Assembly (NCBI GenBank): GCA_041583015.1
Contig: JBFHGR010000017.1
Location: 1-39,603, forward strand
Source of the DNA: Parvicella sp041583015
Lineage (GTDB): Bacteria > Bacteroidota > Bacteroidia > Flavobacteriales_D > Parvicellaceae
Reading direction: 5' to 3'
Length of the DNA: 39,603 nt
Part shown: positions 1 to 8,138 of the stretch, one piece after another
Layout of the letters: the number at the start of each line of letters is the position of its first letter
Numbering within the stretch: position 1 is the first letter of the stretch
Notes under the pieces: generated by a model
What the model was told of the DNA's origin: nothing
Seen by the model: only the letters and a program-made list of their open reading frames with translations
The model's database searches: none
Translations under genes and position numbers: made by a program

Positions 1-134
1 GAGGAGAAAAAGTTAAAGATGTATTATTGGATGTTATCACCTTTAAAAATGATGATAATTCATTAGTTGATCAAATTGAAAACTCTCTCACCAATGAAGA
101 AGATGAAATTGAAACAGAGAAAGACACTGAATAA
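1..134 (+). CDS. C-terminal tail of an unidentified protein (5' partial)
   Basis: An open frame runs in from the left edge (codons in phase with base 3) and ends at the TAA at 132-134. About 43 residues are visible. The end is very acidic (NEEDEIETEKDTE) and follows a segment reading VLLDVITFKNDD. No family can be named from so little. The stop is only 32 bases before the start of the M48-type protease gene, with no terminator between them, so the two may be co-transcribed. The frame is clean and codon use resembles the neighbours, so this is probably a real gene end rather than a chance frame. Confidence 0.6.
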   Translation, partial: GEKVKDVLLDVITFKNDDNSLVDQIENSLTNEEDEIETEKDTE

Positions 135-166
135 ACAATTATAGCACTTAAAAAAAACACTCCTCT

Positions 167-2497
167 ATGAAACACATTGTTCTACTAATATCTATACTTT
201 CAAACCTTGTTGTTTTTTCTCAAGACATAGATCTTGCCAATTACATTCCCATTGAAAGTATTGGAGAATTACCCGCAGATTTCACTGAGCGAACTAGTAG
301 AAAAGTAGCAGAGGATATAGAAAATGAAATAGACAATAGCGATAGGGTAAAAACTAAAAAAGCAAAGGAAGAATTCATTCTGAAATCAAATTATTTTATA
401 GATGATCTTTTGATGAGTGGAAATGTTCTTTTTGGAGATCCTGTGACAAAATATCTCAATAGAGTTGCAGACAGAGTATTGAAAGATGAGCCAGCATTGA
501 GAAAAGAACTTCGTTTCTATTGCATAAAATCAAACATCACCAATGCTTTTACCACTAACCAGGGAATGATTTTCGTAACGCTAGGACTTATATCACAATT
601 AGAAAATGAAGCGCAATTGGCTTTTGTGATTGGACATGAAATCACACACTATAAAAGAAAGCACGTAATAAACAGCGTACTCGAAGCAGATAAAATTTTC
701 TCAAGAAAGGATAAGTACAACAGAGTTTCACAAGATGATAATATTATTAAACTTAGTAATTACTCAAAATCTTTGGAACTTGAGTCGGATTCTACAGGAT
801 TTCACTATGTACAAAACGCAGGTTATGACCTTCGAGAAATATTAAGTTCTTTTGACGTTTTACAATTTTCCTACTTGCCATTTAATGAAATAGATATTGA
901 CTTTAGTGAATTTAACACTTTCAATGTCCATATTCCAAATGATTTAATTTTAGATACAATTAATCCAATCAATTTTGAAGTAGATGAAGACGATTCTAAA
1001 AGTACTCATCCAAACTTAAATACAAGGCGAGATAAAACCATCGCTTTACTTAAAAACTATGAGAATCAGCATAAAGGAATTAAATATGTAGTTTCTGAAA
1101 AAGAATTTAATGATGTAAAATCCATTTGCAGATTCGAATCTATTCGGATTAATCTAAAAAATCTTGATTATATAACTGCTTTTTACAACATAAAAGTATT
1201 GCAAAAGGAATTTCCTAATAATCAATACTTAGATAAAAGCATGTGCAAAGCATTATATGGTTTATCCAAAGTTAAATTAGCAAACTCATATACTACTGTC
1301 TTTGATTACTATGATGAATATGAAGGAAATATTAGCAGTGCTTATCATTTCTTTGAAAAAATAGAAACAGACTATCTAGCCTTACTTTCTATCAAAAAAA
1401 TTTATGAAGAATCACTAAAGCAGGATAATCCTCACCTTAAAAACATGCTAAATAATCTGGTTTCAGATTTCATTTGGGAAAATGGCAATGAACATTTTAA
1501 TTTTGAAGAGTATTTTGTAAAAAAAGAAGTGAAAATTGAAGAAAATTTGATTGACACTGAAGACAATGAAATTGCAAACAGTTCTGACTCCACTTCATCC
1601 GATGAGCCATTAAGCAAGTATGATAAATTAAGAAAAATTCAGTCAAAGCAATCCAATATTGAATTTACAGAAGGTGGATTGGAAATAGAGAAGTTTTATT
1701 TCAAGTCAATCTTCAATGATTATGAGCATAGGGATGGAATAGCAAAAGTCTTTGAGACAAATTTAAACCTAATTAAAACAAAAATAGAGACCAAACTAGC
1801 GGAGGAAAACAAATACGACAACCTTTCTTCTAGACAAAAATATTATAAAGAAAAGGAGGATAAAAAGCAAACTAAAAATGATGCAGTAAATTCCAATCGG
1901 ATAGGAGCTCAAAAAGTTGTTTTCATTGACCCTCGCTACTTTAGCATTGATGAAAGAAAAGGAGTAAAGCTGGAAAACTCAGAAAACATGAGGTACAAAC
2001 TTTACGACCAGATTGCAAGAGTTGGTGAAGCTGCTGGACTTTCTACAGAGATACTTACACCTAAAATATGTACTATTGATGAGTTTCAAAAAATGAATCA
2101 TCTTTCTACATGTAATGACTGGATATCTGAAATTGGCAAACTTTCTGATATCAGATCCAACTGGAATATCATCCCTTCAGAGTCCGAATATATGAATGGT
2201 GTAAGCAATCATTACAATACAGAACTTATGGCTTTTACAGGTGTAATAGTCTTCAAAGAAAAGAAAATAAGAACAGGATTATTAGTTTTAGGATTGTTCA
2301 TTCCATACACTATGCCTTTTGCCATATATTCACTTGTTACACCAAAATATCAAGCACTATACTACACCTATGTTTTCAACTCTTCTTCAGGAGAAATTGA
2401 AGCAGACAAATTGTTTGAATTAAAAAGTAAACCATCTGATGGAAATATTCAATCTGATATGTTCTACTTATTTTCAACTTTAAAATTGGAGAAATAA
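167..2497 (+). CDS. M48-family-like zinc metalloprotease, exported, with a long C-terminal extension
   Basis: The 776-residue product starts with a signal peptide (about residues 1-19, ending VVFSQ). The peptidase core is marked by the zinc motif HEITH at 157-161, followed by ELESD at 204-208, which fits the third-ligand region (ExE[AS]D) of M48 enzymes. Family members are membrane or periplasmic proteases acting in envelope quality control. The core ends near residue 300. A helical, TPR-like stretch (about 310-440) and an acidic linker follow, then a C-terminal domain (about 590-776) containing a hydrophobic segment near 703-724. I do not recognise this last domain. The stop overlaps the next ATG by one base (TAATG), implying translational coupling. 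The protease assignment is firm; the substrate is unknown. Confidence 0.85.
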   Translation: MKHIVLLISILSNLVVFSQDIDLANYIPIESIGELPADFTERTSRKVAEDIENEIDNSDRVKTKKAKEEFILKSNYFIDDLLMSGNVLFGDPVTKYLNRVADRVLKDEPALRKELRFYCIKSNITNAFTTNQGMIFVTLGLISQLENEAQLAFVIGHEITHYKRKHVINSVLEADKIFSRKDKYNRVSQDDNIIKLSNYSKSLELESDSTGFHYVQNAGYDLREILSSFDVLQFSYLPFNEIDIDFSEFNTFNVHIPNDLILDTINPINFEVDEDDSKSTHPNLNTRRDKTIALLKNYENQHKGIKYVVSEKEFNDVKSICRFESIRINLKNLDYITAFYNIKVLQKEFPNNQYLDKSMCKALYGLSKVKLANSYTTVFDYYDEYEGNISSAYHFFEKIETDYLALLSIKKIYEESLKQDNPHLKNMLNNLVSDFIWENGNEHFNFEEYFVKKEVKIEENLIDTEDNEIANSSDSTSSDEPLSKYDKLRKIQSKQSNIEFTEGGLEIEKFYFKSIFNDYEHRDGIAKVFETNLNLIKTKIETKLAEENKYDNLSSRQKYYKEKEDKKQTKNDAVNSNRIGAQKVVFIDPRYFSIDERKGVKLENSENMRYKLYDQIARVGEAAGLSTEILTPKICTIDEFQKMNHLSTCNDWISEIGKLSDIRSNWNIIPSESEYMNGVSNHYNTELMAFTGVIVFKEKKIRTGLLVLGLFIPYTMPFAIYSLVTPKYQALYYTYVFNSSSGEIEADKLFELKSKPSDGNIQSDMFYLFSTLKLEK

Positions 2498-3369
2498 TGA
2501 ATTTAATAAAAACACTACTGATAGCTTCAATTTTAATTGTGAGTAATCAAAATTTTCGCAGTCAAGTTTTCGGTTATATGGGACAACGATTCTCTTCTGA
2601 AATAAACATTGGCGGATCATTTTCCAGAGCTTATGGAGCGTCTAATTTTACTTATGCTCCAGATAAGAATTTTGTTGGGAAATTACACCCCGAAATAAAT
2701 ATAAACTATACGATTGGAAAAAGAATTGATATCGGAATAGATGTTGGGTATCAAACATTTGAATCAAACGTCAATCATGACTATTACTTAGGTACCTTTT
2801 ATCAAACTACTCAATATTATCCAAATCTAACCCAATATCAATATGGCGTTGCCAATGAGTTCTTTTACCCAATCGAAATTTCAAACAGTTCGACATCTGT
2901 TAATATTGATTTTTATTTCAGAATCTATTCCCGAAGACACATAGCGCCTGTAGGTGTCTATCATCAATTTGGGGCAGGAATCCAAAGACTTAATTTTAAA
3001 GACAACAAAATAGAAGGTTATTTCTCTGATTATCAATCTGAAGAAAACTATACAAGACCTCAATTCATTGCAGCCATATCAACTGGTAAAGAAGTATATG
3101 TTCACACATTACCCACAGTAGTTATACCTCGAATATCATATAGGATAGGAAAGAAGTTTGTTGCATCCAATGGTCTATATTTAAATTTATCCGCAGAAAT
3201 AAATTTAATTTTCAGTAAAGGTTTAAGTGCCTTTAAAATGAATAAAAAAAATAGAAACTATACAGAAACCTCATACGAGTTATTTTATTCTGATGCTTAT
3301 AACAACAGTACCTATGTTAACAAGTCTCAAAGATTTGAAATAAAACTTGGCGTTGGAAAAACATTTTAA
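2497..3369 (+). CDS. Predicted outer-membrane beta-barrel protein
   Basis: This 290-residue protein has a signal peptide (about residues 1-22, ending NQNFRSQ) and then alternating polar/aromatic strands typical of a small outer-membrane barrel. Examples are SSEINIGGSFSRAY, INYTIGKRIDIGIDVGY and the final FEIKLGVGKTF, which ends in the phenylalanine common in Bacteroidota outer-membrane proteins. I do not recognise a named family. Its ATG overlaps the stop of the upstream protease gene, and the next gene begins two bases after its stop, so the three form a tight operon. A barrel beside a periplasmic protease and a surface lipoprotein suggests an envelope role, but no substrate can be inferred. 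Confidence 0.75.
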   Translation: MNLIKTLLIASILIVSNQNFRSQVFGYMGQRFSSEINIGGSFSRAYGASNFTYAPDKNFVGKLHPEININYTIGKRIDIGIDVGYQTFESNVNHDYYLGTFYQTTQYYPNLTQYQYGVANEFFYPIEISNSSTSVNIDFYFRIYSRRHIAPVGVYHQFGAGIQRLNFKDNKIEGYFSDYQSEENYTRPQFIAAISTGKEVYVHTLPTVVIPRISYRIGKKFVASNGLYLNLSAEINLIFSKGLSAFKMNKKNRNYTETSYELFYSDAYNNSTYVNKSQRFEIKLGVGKTF

Positions 3370-3371
3370 TT

Positions 3372-4574
3372 ATGAAAAATTATTTAATATTATTTACAGC
3401 TATAGTAGTTCTAGTCAGTTGTAAAAGAGAAGGATGTGCAGACCCTAAAGCAATAAACTTTGATTTTGGGAGTAAAGTTATTGATGTGCCAGAATTATGT
3501 ATTTATGACAATGAGGACTCCCAAAATGATTTAACAAAGGTTATCATTTGTTCTGACTTAACCCAAAATGTTACTTGGCCAAAAGTTCCGGGAGCTAGCG
3601 TGGATTACTATGTAAACTGTCGAATTAAAATCTACCAACAATTAGTTATTTCCCCTGGTGTAGTTATTGAATTTGGACCAGAAGGAGAATTATATACACA
3701 GGGAAATGGTAGTATTTTCGCTAATGGAACGGCTAGTGAAAGGATTACATTAAGAGGTGTTAATCAGGAGAATTGGAAGGGAATCACTTTTACTAACTCT
3801 GCTTACTATTCTAACACTTTGAATTATACGGATATTGAAGATGCTTATAACACACAATCCAACTCTTCTATAAACTTTAGCATGAACGGAGAGATTAAAT
3901 GTAACAATGTTACTATTAGGAATTCACCTGGCTATGGCATATCCGCAAGTTATTATAAAACTACTTCTCAATTTCAAAATACCACTATTGAAAACTGTGC
4001 AAAGAGTGTAATCCTGCCAAACTCAACAATAAGTTTACTTAACAACCTCGCTTCCCTAAACTTCTCTAATACTGAAAATTTCATTGAAATGCCGGATAGT
4101 TACATTGTTAACTTCTCACTTTCAAGTTCGTTGTCCAATCCTATCTATTTTTCTGGCACAAGTTTTTCAGACAATATTTACTTTGATAATATAACTGTTA
4201 CTGCCGCAAATACTTTTGTCTTTCATGAGAAATACATGAACATAGGATACACTGCAAACTGTTCAATTCCAAATGGAGGAAAGTTAACTTTGACTTCTAA
4301 AGATCCTGCAGGATTTTGGTTAGGAATATCAGCTAACATGAATTATTCTCATGTTTTTAATAACATAAAAATTAATAACGTAGCCTTATCTCAAGGTTCT
4401 ATTAGACTTACCAACTTTAATGCTTCCAATATTATTACGGTTACCAATAGCATTATAGAATGTGGCGTATCTACTTCTTGTGGTATACACTTCAGTAATA
4501 CTTCATCTGTTCCATCAAGCAATTATAATATCACTGGCACCACTTTCACCTGCTCCAATCAAGTTTGCCCTTAA
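3372..4574 (+). CDS. Beta-helix repeat lipoprotein with N-terminal GCADPxAxNF motif
   Basis: The 400-residue product has a lipoprotein signal (VVLVSC, Cys at residue 17), so it is probably a lipid-anchored envelope protein. Directly after the lipobox is GCADPKAINFD followed by a second cysteine in ELCIYDN, a variant of the GCTDPxAxNY...DDGSC element seen in many marine Bacteroidota exported proteins. The body has short Asn/Ser/Thr-rich strands with turns such as NWKGITFTNS and NTLNYTDIEDA, the look of a right-handed parallel beta-helix. Such folds often bind or cleave polysaccharides, but I see no catalytic motif. It is the last gene of the operon starting at 167, and no terminator is evident after it. 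Confidence 0.75.
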   Translation: MKNYLILFTAIVVLVSCKREGCADPKAINFDFGSKVIDVPELCIYDNEDSQNDLTKVIICSDLTQNVTWPKVPGASVDYYVNCRIKIYQQLVISPGVVIEFGPEGELYTQGNGSIFANGTASERITLRGVNQENWKGITFTNSAYYSNTLNYTDIEDAYNTQSNSSINFSMNGEIKCNNVTIRNSPGYGISASYYKTTSQFQNTTIENCAKSVILPNSTISLLNNLASLNFSNTENFIEMPDSYIVNFSLSSSLSNPIYFSGTSFSDNIYFDNITVTAANTFVFHEKYMNIGYTANCSIPNGGKLTLTSKDPAGFWLGISANMNYSHVFNNIKINNVALSQGSIRLTNFNASNIITVTNSIIECGVSTSCGIHFSNTSSVPSSNYNITGTTFTCSNQVCP

Positions 4575-4602
4575 TCTCTTCACATAGTTAGTTTGGGTTT
4601 TG

Positions 4603-4610
4603 TATCTTTA
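4603..4610 (+). promoter_or_regulatory. Weak -7 box candidate for the aldehyde dehydrogenase gene
   Basis: TATCTTTA lies 29 bases before the ATG and matches the Bacteroidota -7 consensus TAnnTTTG except at the last base. No convincing TTTG -33 box is found at the expected spacing, so this is a weak call based on position and partial match. Confidence 0.35.
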
Positions 4611-4639
4611 CATTATCAAATTATAAATACACACAAACT

Positions 4640-6199
4640 ATGTCAGAAACATTAACACAAACCAATGCTATTCAAGATGTCTTGGATACTTTAGGTGTAA
4701 AAGAAATAAATAGTGGTGCCGCAATCGGTAGACACTGGTTCACATCAAGAGGTGAAGTAATTGAATCATACTCTCCTGTAGATGGAAGTCTTATTGGAAA
4801 AGTTAATAGTGCTACTACTACAGAATATGAAGCTGCAATTCTTAAGGGTCAAGAAGCATTTAAATCTTGGCGTATGGTTCCTGCTCCTATAAGAGGAGAA
4901 TATGTAAGGCAATTTGGAGAAGAATTAAGAAAAGTAAAAGATGAGTTAGGTAAACTTGTTTCGTATGAAATGGGGAAATCTTATCAAGAAGGTCTAGGTG
5001 AAGTTCAAGAAATGATTGATATTTGTGATTTCGCTGTTGGTCTTTCAAGACAATTACATGGTCTTACAATGCATTCTGAGAGACCAAATCATAGAATGTA
5101 TGAACAATATCATCCACTTGGAACAGTTGGAATCATTTCAGCATTCAATTTCCCTGTTGCGGTTTGGGCATGGAATACTGCTTTGGCTTGGATATGTGGA
5201 GATGTTTGTATTTGGAAGCCATCTGAAAAAGTTCCTTTGTGTGCAATTGCTTGTCACAATATCATGAACAAAGTTATTGAAGCAAATGATTTACCGGATG
5301 GAATTAACTCTTTGGTAATCGGTGGTGCTGAACTTGGTATTAAATTATCTAAAGACACAAGAGTTCCTTTAGTATCTGCTACAGGTTCTACTAGAATGGG
5401 AAAAGCAGTTGCTGTCTCCGTTGCTGAAAGATTAGGGAAATCATTATTAGAACTAGGTGGAAATAATGCCATTATTGTGACACCTACGGCAGACCTTAAA
5501 ATGGTCGTTCCTGGTGCTGTATTTGGTGCAGTAGGTACTGCTGGCCAAAGATGTACTTCTACTAGAAGATTAATTATCCATGATTCTATCTACGACAAAG
5601 TAAAAGATGCAATTGTTAACGCTTATGGTCAATTAAAAATTGGAAATCCTTTGGATCAATCTAATCATGTTGGACCACTTATTGACAAAGATGCAGTAGC
5701 AATGTATAACTCTGCGCTAGAAAGAGTTGTAGCAGAAGGAGGTAAACTATTAGTTGAAGGTGGTGTTCTAACAGGTGTTGGTTATGAAAGTGGTTGCTAT
5801 GTTAAGCCGGCAATTGCAGAAGCAGATAATAACTTTGAAATTGTTCAGCACGAAACATTTGCGCCAGTATTGTACTTGATGAAGTATTCTGGAGATGTTA
5901 GCAACGCAATTGCAATTCAAAATGCAGTTCCTCAAGGTTTATCTTCTGCTATCATGACAAACAATATGAGAGAGCAAGAAGAATTCTTAGCACATTGCGG
6001 TTCTGACTGTGGAATAGCTAATGTAAACATCGGAACTTCTGGTGCTGAAATTGGCGGTGCATTTGGCGGTGAGAAAGAAACAGGTGGTGGACGTGAGTCT
6101 GGTTCTGATGCTTGGAAAGTATATATGAGAAGACAAACTAATACAATCAATTGGGGAGCAGATTTACCGCTAGCGCAAGGTATTAAGTTTAACTTATAA
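4640..6199 (+). CDS. NAD(P)-dependent aldehyde dehydrogenase, ALDH7 (antiquitin)-like
   Basis: At 519 residues the protein is full length for the ALDH superfamily. Visible hallmarks are the SAFNFP segment with Asn170, the general base Glu271 in LELGGNNA, and the catalytic Cys305 in GTAGQRCTSTRR. The opening region (GVKEINSGAAIG) and overall pattern resemble the ALDH7 group. This group includes alpha-aminoadipic semialdehyde/piperideine-6-carboxylate dehydrogenases of lysine catabolism, so that is the likely substrate class. It is cytosolic, with no signal peptide. It is transcribed alone: a strong terminator follows 25 bases after the stop, and no other lysine-degradation gene is adjacent. 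Family confidence is high; substrate confidence is moderate. Confidence 0.9.
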   Translation: MSETLTQTNAIQDVLDTLGVKEINSGAAIGRHWFTSRGEVIESYSPVDGSLIGKVNSATTTEYEAAILKGQEAFKSWRMVPAPIRGEYVRQFGEELRKVKDELGKLVSYEMGKSYQEGLGEVQEMIDICDFAVGLSRQLHGLTMHSERPNHRMYEQYHPLGTVGIISAFNFPVAVWAWNTALAWICGDVCIWKPSEKVPLCAIACHNIMNKVIEANDLPDGINSLVIGGAELGIKLSKDTRVPLVSATGSTRMGKAVAVSVAERLGKSLLELGGNNAIIVTPTADLKMVVPGAVFGAVGTAGQRCTSTRRLIIHDSIYDKVKDAIVNAYGQLKIGNPLDQSNHVGPLIDKDAVAMYNSALERVVAEGGKLLVEGGVLTGVGYESGCYVKPAIAEADNNFEIVQHETFAPVLYLMKYSGDVSNAIAIQNAVPQGLSSAIMTNNMREQEEFLAHCGSDCGIANVNIGTSGAEIGGAFGGEKETGGGRESGSDAWKVYMRRQTNTINWGADLPLAQGIKFNL

Positions 6200-6224
6200 A
6201 AGAATACAGTCAATATTTTCGAAA

Positions 6225-6256
6225 AGCGTCATCATTTTTATGGTGACGCTTTTTTT
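6225..6256 (+). terminator. Intrinsic terminator of the aldehyde dehydrogenase gene
   Basis: A 10-bp stem (6225-6234 with 6241-6250, one G-T pair) encloses a six-base loop and runs straight into a T tract (6250-6256). It lies just downstream of the ALDH stop and points with it. Confidence 0.9.
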
Positions 6257-6354
6257 GTTTATAGAAGTGAATTTTCCGTTGAACATTTTAATCATACTCA
6301 ATTTTCACTCCCATCATGTTGCTCAAATTCATAAAACCAGAATTTTGGGAATGC

Positions 6355-6383
6355 AAAAAGAGCGATCCTAAAACAAATCGCTC
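6355..6383 (-). terminator. Intrinsic terminator of the minus-strand lipoprotein gene
   Basis: GAGCGAT at 6360-6366 pairs with ATCGCTC at 6377-6383. Read on the minus strand, the stem is followed by five T (6359-6355). It sits 37 bases past the stop of the lipoprotein gene. A weak T run on the other side could let it work in both directions. Confidence 0.8.
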
Positions 6384-6420
6384 CTTTTAACTATTAAACC
6401 AATACTACTTTTTGCAATAC

Positions 6421-6978
6421 TTATTGCCACACCATATTTGCAGTAAACCTTATTTCACCCTTTGTAACAACCAATGTATCTTTAAATCGATCACTATCAG
6501 TAGACACATAAGGTTGCACTTCTACAGAATCAATAAACTCAAGATGTCCACCACCAAGATCAACTTCATAAAAGAAAACCCAAAAAGAACCTGTTTGCCA
6601 ATCTGAAATAGACAATGACGGTATAGACTTAGTAATATTGGTTTCAGTAACGGAGACAGAAGGAAAAAAACTTTCTGGTTCATAAAACTTACCACCATCT
6701 GCTTTAAAGGAAATAAATAAATCAGGAAGCGTATTGTCATCATCCATGTCATCACCGTATCCTCCATCCCAAATCACACTTGCATAATTATGTTCTGTAA
6801 AAGATGCTACATTCACACTTGCAAGTTTAACAGAAGAGTATACTTTACAGGAACCATTATCTTTAGTTTTCTTTTCCTGATAATTATGCGCTAATGGATT
6901 AGTACATCCTTTTTTACATGAGTTACTTGCCAAAGCCATTGCACCAACTATTACTAAATAAAAATATTTCTTTATCAT
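6421..6978 (-). CDS. Small lipoprotein with GCTNPxAxNY motif
   Basis: This 185-residue protein carries a lipoprotein signal (LASNSC, Cys at residue 21). Immediately after comes KKGCTNPLAHNY and a closing KDNGSC, the GCTDPxAxNY...DDGSC element of Bacteroidota exported proteins; the beta-helix lipoprotein at 3372 has a variant of it. The rest is beta-rich, with an acidic stretch DGGYGDDMDDDNTLPDLF that could bind calcium, reminiscent of a C2-like sandwich; that resemblance is only by eye. The gene stands alone, with its own terminator downstream and the convergent ALDH gene beyond. Function unknown. Confidence 0.75.
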   Translation of the reverse strand: MIKKYFYLVIVGAMALASNSCKKGCTNPLAHNYQEKKTKDNGSCKVYSSVKLASVNVASFTEHNYASVIWDGGYGDDMDDDNTLPDLFISFKADGGKFYEPESFFPSVSVTETNITKSIPSLSISDWQTGSFWVFFYEVDLGGGHLEFIDSVEVQPYVSTDSDRFKDTLVVTKGEIRFTANMVWQ

Positions 6979-7165
6979 ATCGTCTTGTATTTATTAGAAC
7001 TAATATATTCATGGCATCATCATTATTAAACAATTTGGTATGAACATCAATAAAAAGTGTATTTCTACTCATTATTCAGGTATCAAATTTGAAATGACTT
7101 AATACATTTTAAAATATTGCAAAATTCAAGAATCTCTCAATTTGAGAAAATGGAAATAATCTTGC

Positions 7166-7202
7166 AAAAAAAATGGGACGATTCAACATTGAATCGTCCC
7201 AT
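7166..7202 (-). terminator. Terminator of the ATP synthase operon
   Basis: A perfect 14-bp inverted repeat (7173-7186 with 7189-7202) around GGGACGATTC is followed, on the minus strand, by eight T (7173-7166). It lies 24 bases beyond the atpG stop. In practice the top of the stem would open to a loop of several bases. Confidence 0.92.
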
Positions 7203-7226
7203 ACATAAATATTATTGAAATAACGT

Positions 7227-8111
7227 TTATCCTTCATTCAAAGCTTCTGCACCACCAACGATCTCAAGGATTTCATTAGTAATAGCCGCTTGTCTTGCTT
7301 TGTTGTAAAACAATTGCAGATCTTTCTTCAATGAAGTTGCGTTATCAGTTGCTTTATGCATTGCCGTCATTCTTGCTCCATGTTCCGAAGCATTAGAGTC
7401 TAACAAAGCTTTATAAAACTGAATCTTCAAAGAATTAGGAACTAAGTTAGTTACAATTTCTTTCTTTGATGGCTCAAAAATATAATCATTATTAGAAGAA
7501 CCTTCAGCAACCTCTTGGGAAGGTACAACTGGCAAAAACTGCTCAGTAGTAATGATTTGAGAAGCTGCATTCTTAAATGCATTGTAAACCAACACAATCT
7601 TATCAAAAGAGTGTTCCGTAAATCTCTCCATCAAGTTTTCCGCAATCTCTGAAGAACTTTCAAAACTCAAGTTATCCCATACCTTTTCAGTTTGGTGAGG
7701 TAAACGTGTTCCTCTAATTGCAAATTCAGTTCCTTTTAATGCATCGTTCATTTTCTTACCAATTGGAAGAATAGATACATTACAATCCTTGTATTCGTTC
7801 GCTACCAATCTTTTGACTTCTTTAACAATGTAATTGTTAAACCCACCACAAAGACCTCTATTCGAGTTAATACCCACAATCAAAACATTCTTAACAGTTC
7901 TTTCTTGCGTATAAGGATTTTCGTTTGCATCTAAAGATGAAGACAAATTCCCAAGAATATCTTGCAATTTTTCAGCATAAGGACGCATCTGAGTGATAGC
8001 ATCTTGTGCTCTTTTCAACTTTGCTGCAGAAACCATCTTCATTGCTGAAGTAATCTGCATCGTTGAATTAACTGAAGTTATCCTATTTCTTATTTCTTTT
8101 AAATTCGCCAT
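7227..8111 (-). CDS. atpG: ATP synthase F1 gamma subunit
   Basis: This 294-residue central-stalk subunit rotates inside the alpha3beta3 ring. The family ends are clear: the N-terminal helix MANLKEIRNRITSVNSTMQI with AMKMVSAAKLKRAQ, the NRGLCGGFN motif around residue 85, and the C-terminal ARQAAITNEILEIVGGAEAL. Length is normal for Bacteroidota. It is the last gene of the operon, 27 bases after atpA, and is followed by a strong terminator. The beta and epsilon genes (atpD, atpC) do not follow, as is usual in this phylum, where they lie elsewhere on the chromosome. Confidence 0.98.
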   Translation of the reverse strand: MANLKEIRNRITSVNSTMQITSAMKMVSAAKLKRAQDAITQMRPYAEKLQDILGNLSSSLDANENPYTQERTVKNVLIVGINSNRGLCGGFNNYIVKEVKRLVANEYKDCNVSILPIGKKMNDALKGTEFAIRGTRLPHQTEKVWDNLSFESSSEIAENLMERFTEHSFDKIVLVYNAFKNAASQIITTEQFLPVVPSQEVAEGSSNNDYIFEPSKKEIVTNLVPNSLKIQFYKALLDSNASEHGARMTAMHKATDNATSLKKDLQLFYNKARQAAITNEILEIVGGAEALNEG

Positions 8112-8138
8112 GAATGGAAGAATTTTCTAACTTAATTA

